This document shows positions 1-12,400 of a stretch of 64,000 nucleotides of DNA, piece after piece (the first letter of the stretch is position 1; each line of letters begins with the position of its first letter). The notes beneath the pieces are model-generated. The model was given only the letters and a program-made list of their open reading frames with translations, had not been told where the DNA came from and did not search any database. Both the position numbers and the translations under genes were made by a program. This stretch comes from Sarcocystis neurona. Its lineage: Eukaryota; Apicomplexa; Conoidasida; Eucoccidiorida; Sarcocystidae. The stretch covers positions 2,841,534-2,905,533 of the forward strand of contig KL647290.1 of assembly GCA_000727475.1 (NCBI GenBank). The letters are read 5' to 3'.

Positions 1-35
<35 letters not shown>
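1..35. repeat. (TA)n microsatellite at window edge
   Basis: A pure TA dinucleotide run that continues to the window boundary, so its full length is unknown. Confidence 0.95.
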
Positions 36-37
<2 letters not shown>

Positions 38-739
38 ACGTACGTGATCACCCGCGCCGCTAGGAAGACCGTATACATATGTGGAAGACCGTATACATAT
101 GTGTGTACGTATATATATATATATATGTATGACCAAGTGCGCCTCTAAATATATATATATATATATGTGTATGTGTACATATATGTAGATATATGGGGCT
201 TGTACGACACCTCTGCCGGCCGCGGGAAGGGTCTTCAACGTGTGGGTGATTCTCTACCTTGGAGACGGTCACAGGAGCATCCTTGGAGACGCCAGTCTAG
301 AGCAACTTGGTTAGTTTTTACTTTCTCTTTGAAGAAGTAAGGGACGCATGTCTCTGTTGTGCGCGGCCGCGGACGGAAGTGAACTGTGCTGGCTGCAGGG
401 TAGTCGAGAAAGGAGGCGATGGAGAGAAGAGGCACAGAGACGCCTGCGGCCGTCGCTTGTTCGCGCGCAGCAGGTGAATCTACGGACAGCGGCTGCTGTT
501 GTCTACACATGCAGAAGGGTCTCTACGTATTCATTCCCGTAGGTCAGATGGAGGTCGTTGACTGCGGGCTGCCATATAGGGGAGTCCGGCGCATATTGGT
601 GTACGAACGCTGTCTACCACCGGATCACTTGTTCTCCCTTGCTCGGGCTGCAGGACCACCTCAGCAGATGTTCAGGGGAGGCAAAAAGTTGACAGAGGAG
701 TCGTCGTGGGCTGCTACCGTGCTGTGTTGCTGCGGCAGT

Positions 740-3700
740 AGGTGGCGGCTGCTGCTGCTCTGACTGCTCCTGCTGCTGCACCCCCTCCAGACCACAGGCT
801 CTGTGCTGGGGCGACGGCCTCACTGCTTCTTGCCGACCTGCGCCTGCTGCTGTTGGGAGCCGGCGGCCGGTCCTCCTCTGGTCGTCGCTGCTGCTGTCTT
901 CGTCCTGCGGCAGAGACGCTGCTGCCGCCGGTGCTTCTTCTGCGCGGAGGTCGCTCGCAAGTTCGCATCACCAGAGGAGACGCCAGCTGCGGCTGCAGAC
1001 GGAGGACTTTCCGACAGGTGCAAAGCGCCGCAGCTATACCGAGCAAGGAAGAAAGGAGGAAATTGCAGAAGACCCCGGCGCATGCAGCAAAGGTGCCTCT
1101 CTCCAGGGATGGATGTAGACGGTGCTGCGTCCCTGCCGAAGCGCTGTAGTTTTCCTAGGCCACATAGCAGCTCTCCTACGGAACCGCAGCGGCACCTAGG
1201 AGAGTCGGCTCTTTGCTGATCTTTCTACGGGTGCTGCTGAAGCAGCTGTTGCCCTCCAGACACCTTCCTGAGAGCCCGTGCTGCTGCTGCTGTTGCTGTA
1301 CGACAACTCACGCTGCTGTGTTACCTTGCTGCGCAGCTGCTGTGGCGGTAGCACACGCTGCTGCTGACGAGGCGCAGAAGACAGGCAGCTGCGGCTCTGT
1401 TGCTGCAAATACTTGTGCCGCTGCCACAGGTGCTCTTTGCCTGTGTGCTGCAGCGCTTTTCGAGGATGTTTGGACCGGCTTGAGAGAGCAAGCTATGCGG
1501 CCAGCAGGACGGTCGAAGCATGTTTTCCTTGGTGCTGCTTCGAACGTCACCAGAGCGTCCAGGAGAGCCGTGGGGCGAGAGGCACAGGCACAAATTCGTG
1601 TGCTTCTGCGGTGTATGTACACCGAGGAAAGCGTCTGACTCCGAGAGCTTTGCGGGATGCAGGAAGAACCAGAAGGCGGGAGAAGAAAAAAAGAGAGACG
1701 CGAACGCAGCTGGTGTGTAGCGCCGGCGAGGCGCAGGTACGCACCTGCGGGTAACGGATGCCGTGCTTTGCGGACGTGCTGCACGCTGCAGCAAAAGCAG
1801 CAGCAGGAGGAGCGAGAGCAGCAGAAGCAACAGACGATGTCCACTCGGCAGAAGCGCGCCGCTATTGCTAGCAGTGGCCTCCAGGATGCTGGCTGCGTCC
1901 TGCACACGCCTTGCTGCTATACGCTATTATTGACTCTTGCTGCAGAACCGGCGGCATGCAGGAGCGTCACGAATGATAGACTTCTTGCGTAAGAGAGGCG
2001 ACACATGGCACTCTCTTGTTGTTGGTAGACTGCTGCTAGGCTTGCGAGTCTGCGGCTTCTGTCGGGCCGTCGGGACTCTTCCTGGTCGAGTCCCGCTTCT
2101 GCTGCGGTCGACGACGCTTCTGCGACTCCTGTGGCAACCGCAGCAACTGGGCGACAGTGACGGTGCCTCACAACAGAGACAGAGAAGAACCATATGGAGC
2201 ACGAGGCCGACTGCCATATAAATACTATTTGTATCTATCCGTCGACACGTTCGCAGCGAAATGCTGCCGCTCTCGAGTAGCAGGGCGGCCGCGCATGCAC
2301 CATCACCCCATGGATGGAATGAGGCACGTGCAGCGAGAATTCCTCTTGACGCGCCGCTGCACTGCTGCCGCTAAAGCTGCTGCCGCCGTTCCTGCGGCGC
2401 CGGCGCACCCCCTCAACGCCTTTGCGCCATTCGCCAGCAGCAGGACTTCCCAGCGTGTGTGCGAGACAACGACGAGACATATACCACAAGAAAGACATGT
2501 CAAGGCGGTGAGGAAGAGACAGTAAGCTGGAAAAATGGAGACAGAATGCTCAAAGCACTTCGGTCTCAATCAAGTGTCACTTCGTTGCCACGGGTGCCGC
2601 TGATGCTGCTTGCGTGCCGTCGGTGATGCTTGACGGCTGTTGCTGCTGCTTGAGAGCCGGTGTTACGGCTTTCGCGCCGGTGCTGCTGCGTGTGCGCCCT
2701 TGCGGCTGCTCGTGCGCCGTTGCGGTCGCCCGGGTGCCGTTGCTGTTGCTTGCGCGGTGTTGCTGCTGGTTGCTTGCTGTTGCTGGTGCTTGCGTGCCGT
2801 TGCTGCTGCGGCATTGCTGCCGCTTGCGCGGTATTGCTGCTGCTTGCGCGGCGTTGCTGCTGCTCTGTGAGTTGGAGCTGCTACTCGTGCCGCGTTGCTG
2901 CTGTTTGCGCTTGTGCTGTTTTGCGTGTGCGTGCTGCTCTGTGCTCTGGGGCTGCGGCAGTTGCTGCTTCGCCTCGCATCCTGCTGCGACATAGCGGACG
3001 GCTCAGCATTGTCTCCGCGCTGGTGCAGGAAGACAGAAAACGCTGAAGCAGCAGCGGTGTCGGAGCGTTTGCGCTCCTGGGGTGTTGTTCCTGCGTTCCT
3101 GCTGCTGTGCTCTCGCGCTGTTGCTTTCCTGCTGCAGCTGCTGCTCACGTGTTACAGCAAAACCTCCGTTGTTGCAGCAGCTGGTCCAGCCAGCGCCTGG
3201 CATCAGCGCAGCCAGAAGCGTGTACACAAGGAGCGCGCGGGGGCTGCTGTGAGTTGGCATGCTGCAAACGATTGCCGATCGGCTGCAGCCCGTACTGCCC
3301 GCGCTATGAGCTTCTCCCACGGCAGCTCATGCCGCTGAATCTGCGGCTGTTGCTGCCATGTGTTGCTCTCGCAAATTTTTGTGCATAGGGGAACAACTGG
3401 TGCGTTCCGCAGCTTCTCCACTGGGCTTTATCGGCACTACGCAGCAGTCGCGGTTTGCACTGTCGGATACCTCAGCTGCTACGGCTGCTGCTGCTGGGGC
3501 TGCTGCTGCTGCGGCTGCTGCTCTTCTCGCCGAAGCTGCTGCTGCTCCCGCGGCTACCGGTTCTCTCACTGCAGGTGGTGGTGCTGTTGCTTTCTTCACT
3601 CACGTTCCACGCGTCCATTGCACCTGGCTGCGGCGGGCTCTGCATCCGGAAGAAACGCAGAAAGCGAATAGTTTGCCAAGCTGGGGCGTGCGTGCAAGAC

Positions 3701-3960
3701 CAACAAGGGCAGGTCAAGCAGCAGCAGCAAAAGCAGGTCGAGGAGCAGCAGCAACAGAGCACAAGATCAAACAGCAGCAGGCGCCGGTCGTCCAGCCCAG
3801 CAGTCCACGTTTCTATTGCCGCTGCGTAGTGCTGCAACGGAGCCGCCAACAAGCTGCCGTTGACACGCGCTGCAGCACACAACGCCGCTGCTGCTGCTGC
3901 TGGAGCTCACCAGTCGCAGACACTACTGCCGCTACTGAAGCTGGCGCCGCTGCTGATGGT
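740..3960. repeat. CTG-oriented triplet arrays (plus strand)
   Basis: Repeated short CTG/GCT/TGC runs, mostly 3-6 units, separated by non-repeat DNA. They translate as Leu, Ala or Cys runs on plus and Gln, Ser or Ala runs on minus. Confidence 0.85.
2585..2930. repeat. Degenerate 21-bp minisatellite
   Basis: Successive variants of a unit close to GCCGTTGCTGCTGCTTGCGC, best preserved at 2740-2870, with a period of about 21 bp. All frames on both strands remain open through it. Confidence 0.6.
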
Positions 3961-4223
3961 CTTGCTGTTGTGCCCCCCTGCAACGAGGACTGCTGCTCAC
4001 AGCTGTAGGTGGAGGGAGGACATATTGCCCTCGAGAGCTCCACCGCTGCTGGAGTCCACCTGCTGCTACGCGTGCTCCCACTGCTGCCATTGCTGCAGTT
4101 GTTGCTGCTGCAGACATAGCGCAGCTAGTCCTGCAGCAGCAGGATGCTCTGCGCTGCTCCACCAGCCCAGCGCCGTGGCCCGCACGTACTTTCGTACGTT
4201 CCAGAGTCGAGGAACAGGCAGCG

Positions 4224-4442
4224 ATGCGAAGCGAGGGCCCACCCATCGTAGCAGCAGAAGCGGCAGCAGCAGGTACCCGTACAGCCTCTTCGGAAACGGT
4301 GGGAGGGGCCACACCAGCAACACCACAGCAGCTGAGCAGGGGGACGGCGGAACGACCGCCAGCAGTGGCACGAAGAAGAGGCGGTTTTGTGTGGACGGCC
4401 AATTCATATGAAGATGCGCATACTGAGGGGAGCGTTTCGTGA
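4224..4442 (+). CDS. Possible upstream coding exon of gene 1 (weak)
   Basis: An open frame of 72 codons with an ATG at 4224, Ala/Thr/Arg-rich, ending VWTANSYEDAHTEG before a TGA. It lies just upstream of exon 1 on the same strand, has the CAG orientation of the coding exons, and holds a possible GTGAGG donor at 4439. It could be the real first exon of the phospholipase gene or a chance opening within a CAG array. No domain is seen. Confidence 0.2.
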   Translation: MRSEGPPIVAAEAAAAGTRTASSETVGGATPATPQQLSRGTAERPPAVARRRGGFVWTANSYEDAHTEGSVS

Positions 4443-4644
4443 GGGGAGTGTCTACGGGTGATTGTTCAGGCAACAGTAGGCTGCAACGTTTCCGCCGGCA
4501 GCATATATGTAGAGAGAGTGCGGTGGGACGTAGACGGGTGGATGAAGAAAGTTCCGGCCCCATATAGCAACAGCAGCAGCAGATCTCAAGCCTACGTCAC
4601 GTAGAAGGGCTGGCGGAGAAGACGAAAAAGGAAGCCCTGCAGCA

Positions 4645-6412
4645 ATGTATCTGCAGGCCGCGGTTGAGAAGTCGGGGAGAGCGGAGGGGAGAGCAGCAGC
4701 CGCAGCTGCTCCGAGGGGGATCACAGCAACTGCTAAAGAAAGAACAGCAGCAGGAGGACAGCGAGAAGAAGCAGCTGGAGGGGCAGCAGGAGGGGCGTCG
4801 CCAGCGGTGGAGGGTGAAGAAGAGCGAGCTGCAGCAGATGGCGTGGAAGACGACGGAGAAGGCGTCGCTGCTGACAGAAGTTTGGGAGGAGCAAGCGAGC
4901 CGGAAGAAATTTACACCGCGGCACCACCTGAGACGGGAGAAGACGAAGAAGGGGCAGTAACAGATACAGAGGTCGGCACTCATGGCGCTGCCGCAGCAGC
5001 AGGGGAGGAAGAGGAGGAGGCAGCAGCAGCAGTCGTCGATTTGCCTAACGTGCTTCGAGCAGCAGCAACGCATTCCCAGCAGCGCAAGGCAGCAGCAGCA
5101 GCACTAGCCCTGGCCGAAGAAGAGGCTGCGGCTGCGAGCCTCGCAGACGGTGTGATAACGACAGAAGCAGCAGCTGCAGCAGAAGGAGCGGCAGCAGAAG
5201 AAGAGGCAGCAGAAGAAGCAGCAGCAAAACCAGCCGCAGGCTTGGGGGAACCGGATGCTCCTGCTCGTGGGCGCTGTCATGCTGCTGCTGTGACGCCAGC
5301 TCGTTCTCCCATTTCCCGCAGAAGAACAGGGGAAGAAGATCGACAGTCTGCTGCAGAAGAAGCTAGGCGGCCCTGCGATGCAGCTGCTGCTGCGGAAGCC
5401 GTCACCGGAGTCTCCTTAGGGCCGAAGGCAGCGGCTGCTGGTGCTGCAGCTTCGGCAACAGGAGACGCAGGGGCAGCAGCTGCAGTCGAGGAAGGCGGGG
5501 GGTTCTCTGCTACAACAGCGTCTGCTGCAATGGCGCATGAAGCCAATCAAGCCTGGACTCGCCCAGCAGGAGGGAAAGGCAACAACTTCCCGCTGCATCG
5601 CCACGCAACACGGCAGTATCCAGGGGAAGGGGGAGGAGCGGCAGGACCCCGTCCCACAGAGCCCAGCAAGACCGACAGCAGCAGCGGGGACCGCAGCCGC
5701 AACAGCCCGCGTAGCAGCAGGTCCAGCAGCAGCGGGCTCAGCAGTAGCAGCTACACAGAGAGCAGGAGAGGCAGTTGTGGGGCGGAAGATTTTTTGCACG
5801 GGAGGGAAAAAAGCAGCACCGGCAGCGCGAGGACTGGTGCAACAGGAAGAACGGATGGCAGCATTAGCAGCAGCAGCAGGAGAAGCAGTGCCGCGCTTTC
5901 AAAGCGAAGCGACGACAGGGGGGTGCTGCCGTGGTTCTCGAGCAGCACCAGCAGCAGAGGTCTGGAGATCAGCAGCAGCAGTGGAGAGGTGCCGTCCAAG
6001 TGGAACCGAAGGAGCAGCCGAGTGGAGACCCAGGACCGGCAGCCACAGGAAGGGGCGGCAGCAGGAGGAGTGAAAGTGGACGACGAAGCTGCTGCTGCTG
6101 CTGCAGGGGAGGAGGAGGAGGGGGGAGGAGGAGGGGGAGGAGGAGGAGAAGCATCGACGTGGAAGGTGTTCACGTACAGAGGCCAGGACGAGCGCACGAG
6201 ACGGCTGCTGCAGGAGGAAGCAGCAGCGCTGATGCGGCAGGCCACTGCTAGTCGCAGCAGCAGCAACATCAGCAGCAGGAGCGGAAGGGGGAGTCAGCAG
6301 AAGCGCGCGACCACCGCACAGGACCCCGCCAAGCGACAGGAGGAGGCTGCTGCAGCGCCTTTGTCCGTACGAGAAGACGACGAAGCAGCAACGTCTACAA
6401 CAACTGCAACAG
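4645..6412 (+). CDS. PLC gene exon 1: Ala/Glu/Ser-rich N-terminal extension
   Basis: Open from the ATG at 4645 (frame open since 4546, after a TGA at 4543) to a strong ACAG/GTAAGC donor; ends in phase 1. About 589 residues. The first half is poly-Ala alternating with poly-Glu, the middle is Ser/Arg-rich, and a Gly run of about nine residues falls at 6118-6150. The only ordinary-looking stretch is [19 protein letters not shown] near 6155-6205. No domain is recognised. CAG arrays in the Ala, Ser and Gln registers explain the composition. The start codon is provisional because an acceptor in 4546-4645 could join an upstream exon. Confidence 0.5.
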
Positions 6413-9400
6413 GTAAGCATCTGTACTACTACTAGATGACTAGTAGGAATGGCAGGAGGTGCTGCATGAGAGGGAGCAGCAGCAGCGGCAGGAGGTAAAC
6501 AAGCAGCAGCAGCAGAGCCGAAGACAGCAGTTGCTGCACCGTTCGAGACACATACGGGGCGTTGGAGAATCTAGAGCAGGCCAGCAGCAACAGGGTACCC
6601 ACGGATGGGAGAAGTGCGACACAGGAGCAGCATGCCGATGTCTTTCGACCTGCGGCTGCTTCTTCCTGACGGCTGCTGCTGGTGCTACTTTCTCTTTGCT
6701 CGCAGATCCTGTTGCTGCTGCTGCTGCTGCGGCACTCGGTGGTCGAGGGTCTCTGCCCGGTCCAGGCAGCAGCCAGGTGCAACAGCAGCAACAGCAGCAA
6801 GGAAGCAGCGAAGTGGAAGACGACGCCGACGTGTTTCTCGCGGAGAGGCGGGGGGGGGGGCACTGGCGCGAACAGCAGGAGCAGGGGCAGCAACCTAACT
6901 CAAGGGAAGAACAGCAGCAGCAAGAGCGTGAGAAGCAGCGACGATATGAAGACTCTCTCTCATGTGCATCGACGGAGAGGCAGCACAGACAGCAGCAAAG
7001 GCAGCAGCAAAGGCAGCAGCCGAAGGAGCAGCAGGGTGCGTACGAGCTTCAGCGGCAGCAGGGAGAGCCTGAGTGTCAAGAGCAGGACAAGCAGCACCGG
7101 CAGCCGTCAGAGCGTGAGCTTTGACCCTAGCAGGCACCGCGGCAGCGAGGGCAGCAGCAGGGGCAGCAAGGACAGCAGCAGCAGCTTCTTAGTGAGACTG
7201 CCAGAAGCAGAGACACCGGGAGGCAAAACGGCGTACAAAGCGTGGGAGGCCACCGCGGGGGCAGGGCTCGAGAGACTTGCAGCGTTCATTTTCTCAGGGA
7301 CGCCTTTGGGCGAGCCGAGACGCAGCAGCAGGGAGAGCGTTGCCGCCGTCGGAAGCCGGGGTGCCACAGACGGCAGCGGCAGCTTCAAGACAGCAGCGGC
7401 CAGCAGCAGGAGCAGCAGCATCTCCGGCGACAGCACCAGCCGTGGTCTGCAGTTCTGGAGGAAGCTGGACGTGGGGCGTTACTTTTCTACCGCAGCAGCG
7501 GCTTCAGAGAATACGGACTCAGCGACTAGGAGGACGCGAAAGACGTCGCAGGAGAAGGAGCAGAACGCGTCTCTCGCGCACCCGCAGCAGGCGCAGCAAC
7601 AGGCACATTCGACTGCCCTGCAGCGCCGGGACACTCCTGCGAAGCAGCACCACCACCTGCAGGAAGTGCAGCAACGGCAGAGAGGGCACGCTGCACGGCA
7701 AGAGATGCAATCTGCAGAGGAGGAGAAGGAGGCGGAGACTGGGACGGAAGGAGACGAAGAGAAGAAGGAGAAAATTCTCGCCCATGCGCGCAGCAGAGCG
7801 GCTGGACCACGCGCAGTTGGTGGACGGGACGACAGAAGACGCCCTGCTGCGGAGACAGCGGCAGCAGCGCAAACATCAACGAGCAGAACTTCCCGTGCTG
7901 CTGCTGCTGCTGCACCGACCGTCTCGCAGCTGGAAGGAGCTGGCAATCGTCCGCCATCGGGTAAGCCAAGAAGAATCGCGAAGATCGCCGCATGTGCAGG
8001 AATGGAGATGGCTGTCTACCCCCAGGACAGGGCTCCAGCAGCAGCCGCTTGATGTGCGTGTCTGTGCCACGTAGCAGAGCGAAGGCTGGGGCTCGCCTGG
8101 CCCCCCAGCTATCCAGTAGATGTATGTGAGTGCAACGCAGAGATGAAAATCCACCACCTGGTGCTGCATGCAAAGGTGTTTGTGTCACCTTTATTGAATA
8201 TATCCATACGTATGTATATGTATGCGCCTGTTTATATAGGTGATTATAGCAGCCACCCGGTAGTCCGACCGCAGGACGCGTGCGTGTGTACCTACACTTG
8301 TGTGTCTGTGCGGCTGCAAATCTTCTAATAGTGAACGCAGTCTACACACCTATACAGGGAACTGCTGTATATGTACATATGTATACGTATGTCGGATGTA
8401 TGTATGGGTGTGTATATGGGTATTCGGTTATAGTGCGCCTTTCCTAACATGTTGTTGCTTTGCTCTGCGAGTTTGCTGGTGTCTAGTGCGCTGCTGTTTC
8501 TTCCCGGCGCTGCTGTTGCTGCTGCTACTCCTCTGACGCGTGTGTAACACGCAGATACTGCTGCCGCTGCGGCTTGAAGTGTCAGAGTCTTCGTCGTGTG
8601 AGGATGCTGGTTCTGGTGTTGCGGCGCAATGCTGCTGTAAAATTTGCCGCCACTTCCGTAGGCTGCCCCTGCCTCGTGGGGAGTCGCTCCTGCTGTTCCA
8701 CCGGTTTCTGGATTTTGCTGGAGGCAATGCTGCTGCAAGCGCTGCTGCCGCCATTGTGCACGCCGCTGCTGCTGTTGTGGGCCTTGCTGCTGCTGTGGTG
8801 GGAGCCGCTGCTGGTGCGGTGTGGGCGATTCTGCTGCTACGGTGGTCGTCGCTGCTGGTGTTGTGTCAGGCTGCTGCTGTTTTGCTGTTACGACTGCTCG
8901 TGAAAATGGTAGCAGCCGCTGCTGCTGGTGAGGAAGGATCGGTGCTGCTGCAAGCGTTGCTGCGAGACGCCCTGCTGCTCTTTTGGAAATATGCAGCAGG
9001 CTGCTGCAGCTGCCGGATGTGTTGTGCTCCTACAACGTCGTGCCGCTGCGATGGTTTGTGGGTTTTTTTTAAACGCGTATACCTCGTCTTGGTGCTAGTG
9101 CTGGTGGTGTTGCCCTCTGCAAAGCAGCTGAATTGCCGGGCGCTGAACGATTTGTGTCTGCTGCTGCCACTGCTAACACTGCGTCGCCTCATGGCTTCTG
9201 CTCCTGCTTCGTTTGATCTTCGACAAGGAAGGCACGGGAGTTCTACTCTTGCTCTGCTACGCTGTTGCTGCTTTTGGCTGCCGCCGTATGGTACTGCTCT
9301 TCTGTGAATGCCACTGCTGCCGCAGGTCGGGAATGCTGCTGCCGCCGCGGCTCTCGACTGCTGCTGCTGCGGCTCTCGATTGCTGCTGCTGCTGTTGCCG

Positions 9401-12400
9401 CGTTTGTCGACTGCTGCTGCTGCTGCGACTCGCGACTCTTGCTGCTGCTGCGCTCGTTCTCCGGCGCTGCGGCGAGCTGCTCTCATGTACTGCTGTTTGT
9501 CCTGCTCCTCCTGCATGGGGCGGCTGCTGCGCCCTGCAACTGCTTTGTCGCTTGTGCACGGCTCTGCTGCATTTGCGTGCGCTGCTGCTGTTGCTGTCTG
9601 TCGGGACAGGGTATCTGCGGTCGCGCAGCAGCCGCTCAGTGGGAAGTTGGAGCAGCCGCAGAGACGGCAGCAACGATAGCGACAGCAGGAGTAGCAGCGG
9701 CAGCTGCCGCAGCAGCGATAGCCGCAGTAGCAGCACTGCAGAGGAGTTCCTTGGACGTGTGGGGTCGAAGGCCCACTACAGTTGGCCGTCGTCAGCGTTG
9801 CATGGGTGGGCAGCAGCAGAAGAAGAAGAGAAAGCAACAGCTGCAACACTTGAACGAGCAGCAGCAGCAGCATACCAGAAGGAAGCCCGCACGGTGAGTG
9901 CTAGAGCAGGAGGGGAGGGCGAAGAAGGAAGACGAAGGCGAGCAGCAGCCAAGGCAATAGGCAAAGTACCCTACAGTCGCCTGCCGTCAAAGCAGCAGCG
10001 TATGCGCCGCCACGCAACCCGGTCGCTCTCACCGATGAAACGCAGCAGCAAACTGCGAGACAACAGGAGCCGCCGATTCGACAGCAGCAGCAGCAGAGGC
10101 AGCACCGCGAGCGGCGAGCCCTCTGCGGCCGACGTCGACGAGTCTGCAGAGGCAGCGTCGCTGCTGCAGCAGGACGAAGACTACGGGAAGCATCAGTTGC
10201 AGCAGCAGCTTGGAGCGGAGGCTGGCGAGTCTGCTGCTGCAGCAGCAGACTCGCCAAAGCGCAGAACTAGTGGCTCGGCGTATGCTGCTGCTGCTGCTGT
10301 TGAGCCGCTAGTGGCAGCAGCAGCAGCGTCGCGATCTCGGCTGCCCACGACCACGCCGAGAGCACAAGACAGAAGCCGGCGGCCTGCGGAGATGGGACTG
10401 CAGCACCAGCAGCGGGAGCAGCAGGAAAGTAGGAAGGAAGAGGAGACGCAGTGGGCGCGAGAGCAGCAGCAGAAGTTCGAGCCGCTGCGGTCGATGTCGT
10501 CTCTCGATTTTCTCTGTGTCGAGCAGTACCCGCGGCTGTTTTCTCCTTTCTCGCCGTTTTCTTCTCCAGAGGTGAAGGAAAGCAGCGACAGCGTCGCAGA
10601 GGCATCTTGGTCTATGTCGTTCAGCAGGAGCAGCAGCAGCCCAAGAAGCAGCAGCAGCGACAGCAGCAGCAGAAGCAGCAGCGTCAAGCGGCGGAGAGGA
10701 AGGATTCGCGAAGGGAAGGTTGTCGACAGCAGCACCGGCAGGGGAGCGAGCTCAGAGAGCAGCAGCAGCAGCAAACCCGAGAACCGAGGATACGACCCTA
10801 GCAGCAGCAGCGGCAAGATTTCTCTGAAGGATGATGGAATGCTGTTAGCCCGGGCAGCAGAAAATGCGTGTTCACATCGTGGCTACGGCCAGCCACCTTC
10901 GCGTCTGTTGCTGTTGCTGCAGAAGTGGAAACGCCGCTCGAGAGCCGCAGCGGCGGCGGCAGAGCATGCGGCTGCCGTGTCCGCGCCGGTGTTGAAACTG
11001 ATGCGTCGCCAGCTGCGAGCGTCGACAGCAGCAGGCAGAGGCAGACACGACAGCAGCAACGCAGCAACGGCGGTGAGCGGCGTCGTCGCTGCTGTCGCTG
11101 AAGAAGCAGCCAAAGAAGCAGAGCGCAGAGTCTTAGAAGCAGCGATCGTCGAAAGCGAAGTCAAATTTAGAGCGACTAAACTGCGACTATCGCGATGGAT
11201 GTCCCATCCTAGTATACCCAGTAAGCGCGTATGGGACGTCGTCTTTCCTGGTAAGCTACCGCGACACTCTCCATCAGCTGTCTGCCCGAACACCGAAGTT
11301 ATAAATGTACGTATACATATTTATATATATATGTACGTTCATACGTGTATCTATCTATCTGTATATATATGTGTGTGTAGTTGTGATAAGTGTGTGAATA
11401 CATATGTATATGTCTCTACGTTCACAAATGTATGCATACCCATATATGTATATATATATAGGTGCACTACTGTACTTACATATATGCCAGGCATTGATCT
11501 TTCTGTGCTCTCGTATATCTGCGTACATACACATCTGCGCGTACCTTCATCTATATATCTGTAGGCATGCTGGTGAGGCTCTGTATATGTCAAACATTCA
11601 TCCCTATGCTTCCCTACGCATACGTATCTGCGCGGTAATATATATGTATATGTATGTATGTATGTGGGTGATCGTGTAAGATGGCATGCGAGTATGTATG
11701 CTTGCATGTATTGGCTCATGTTTATATAGAGAGAGGGGAAGGGGTGAGCCATTTGGTCCGTCAGACGAAAGCAGCAGTTGCGCCAGTGAGCGAGCCACTG
11801 CCGTGTGTCTTCGCTCGCGTATGTTTAGAAAAAAAAACTGCGGACTTTTTCTGAGATATCGTAGCAGAGCTCTGTGTAGCTGCAGCGTGAGTGTCTGCCA
11901 GCAGAAGAAGGGATGGTCGGAACCTCTTCGTGGCGTACGAAGAACTCGCACCTGCTTGCGGACCAGCGGAGGAGAGTACACACATGTGTGTAGAAGTCCT
12001 GGTATACACATATATATACACGTCTACTTTCGTATATATATCTCTATCTGTTTCTGTAACCGCTTGCATACATCCTCCTGTGTATACATATGCATTGATA
12101 TATATATATACACGTATACGTACTTTCGAATCTATATATATGTATATGTACCTCTCGACGCGTGTATGTATGAACACGTTTCTGTGAACACACGTATATA
12201 TAAACTCCCTATTATATATATATATGGACTTCCGAATCTGCATGTATATGTAGATGTATGTACGTATACATGTGTATATATAGCTGTCTATGTTTCGTCA
12301 AACATGTGGAAATACACGCTTGACAGGTACGCATACACGCGCAAAGACATATCGAGGCCTGCGTCTGTCCCTCTCTCTCGATATATATATATATGGTTGT

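Larger units (their letters stand above)
1..4223. other. CTG-rich 5' region without a secure gene
   Basis: Begins with (TA)n, then AT/GT-rich DNA to about 200. From about 740 to 4000 the plus strand is dominated by CTG/GCT triplets, with the minus strand the CAG complement. Frames on both strands stay open for 60-200 codons but contain only Leu/Cys/Ala runs on plus or Ser/Gln/Ala runs on minus, and no domain. One more ordinary plus frame covers about 500-700 (GLYVFIPVGQMEVVD). By the pattern in gene 1, CTG on the plus strand would fit intron or flank of a plus-strand gene, or exons of a minus-strand gene; these cannot be separated here. Confidence 0.5.

Noticed and set aside
8866..9873. 335-codon minus-strand Ser/Gln-rich frame
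   Set aside because: It mirrors CTG and CAG arrays on the opposite strand, spans a PLC exon boundary and shows no ordered segment.
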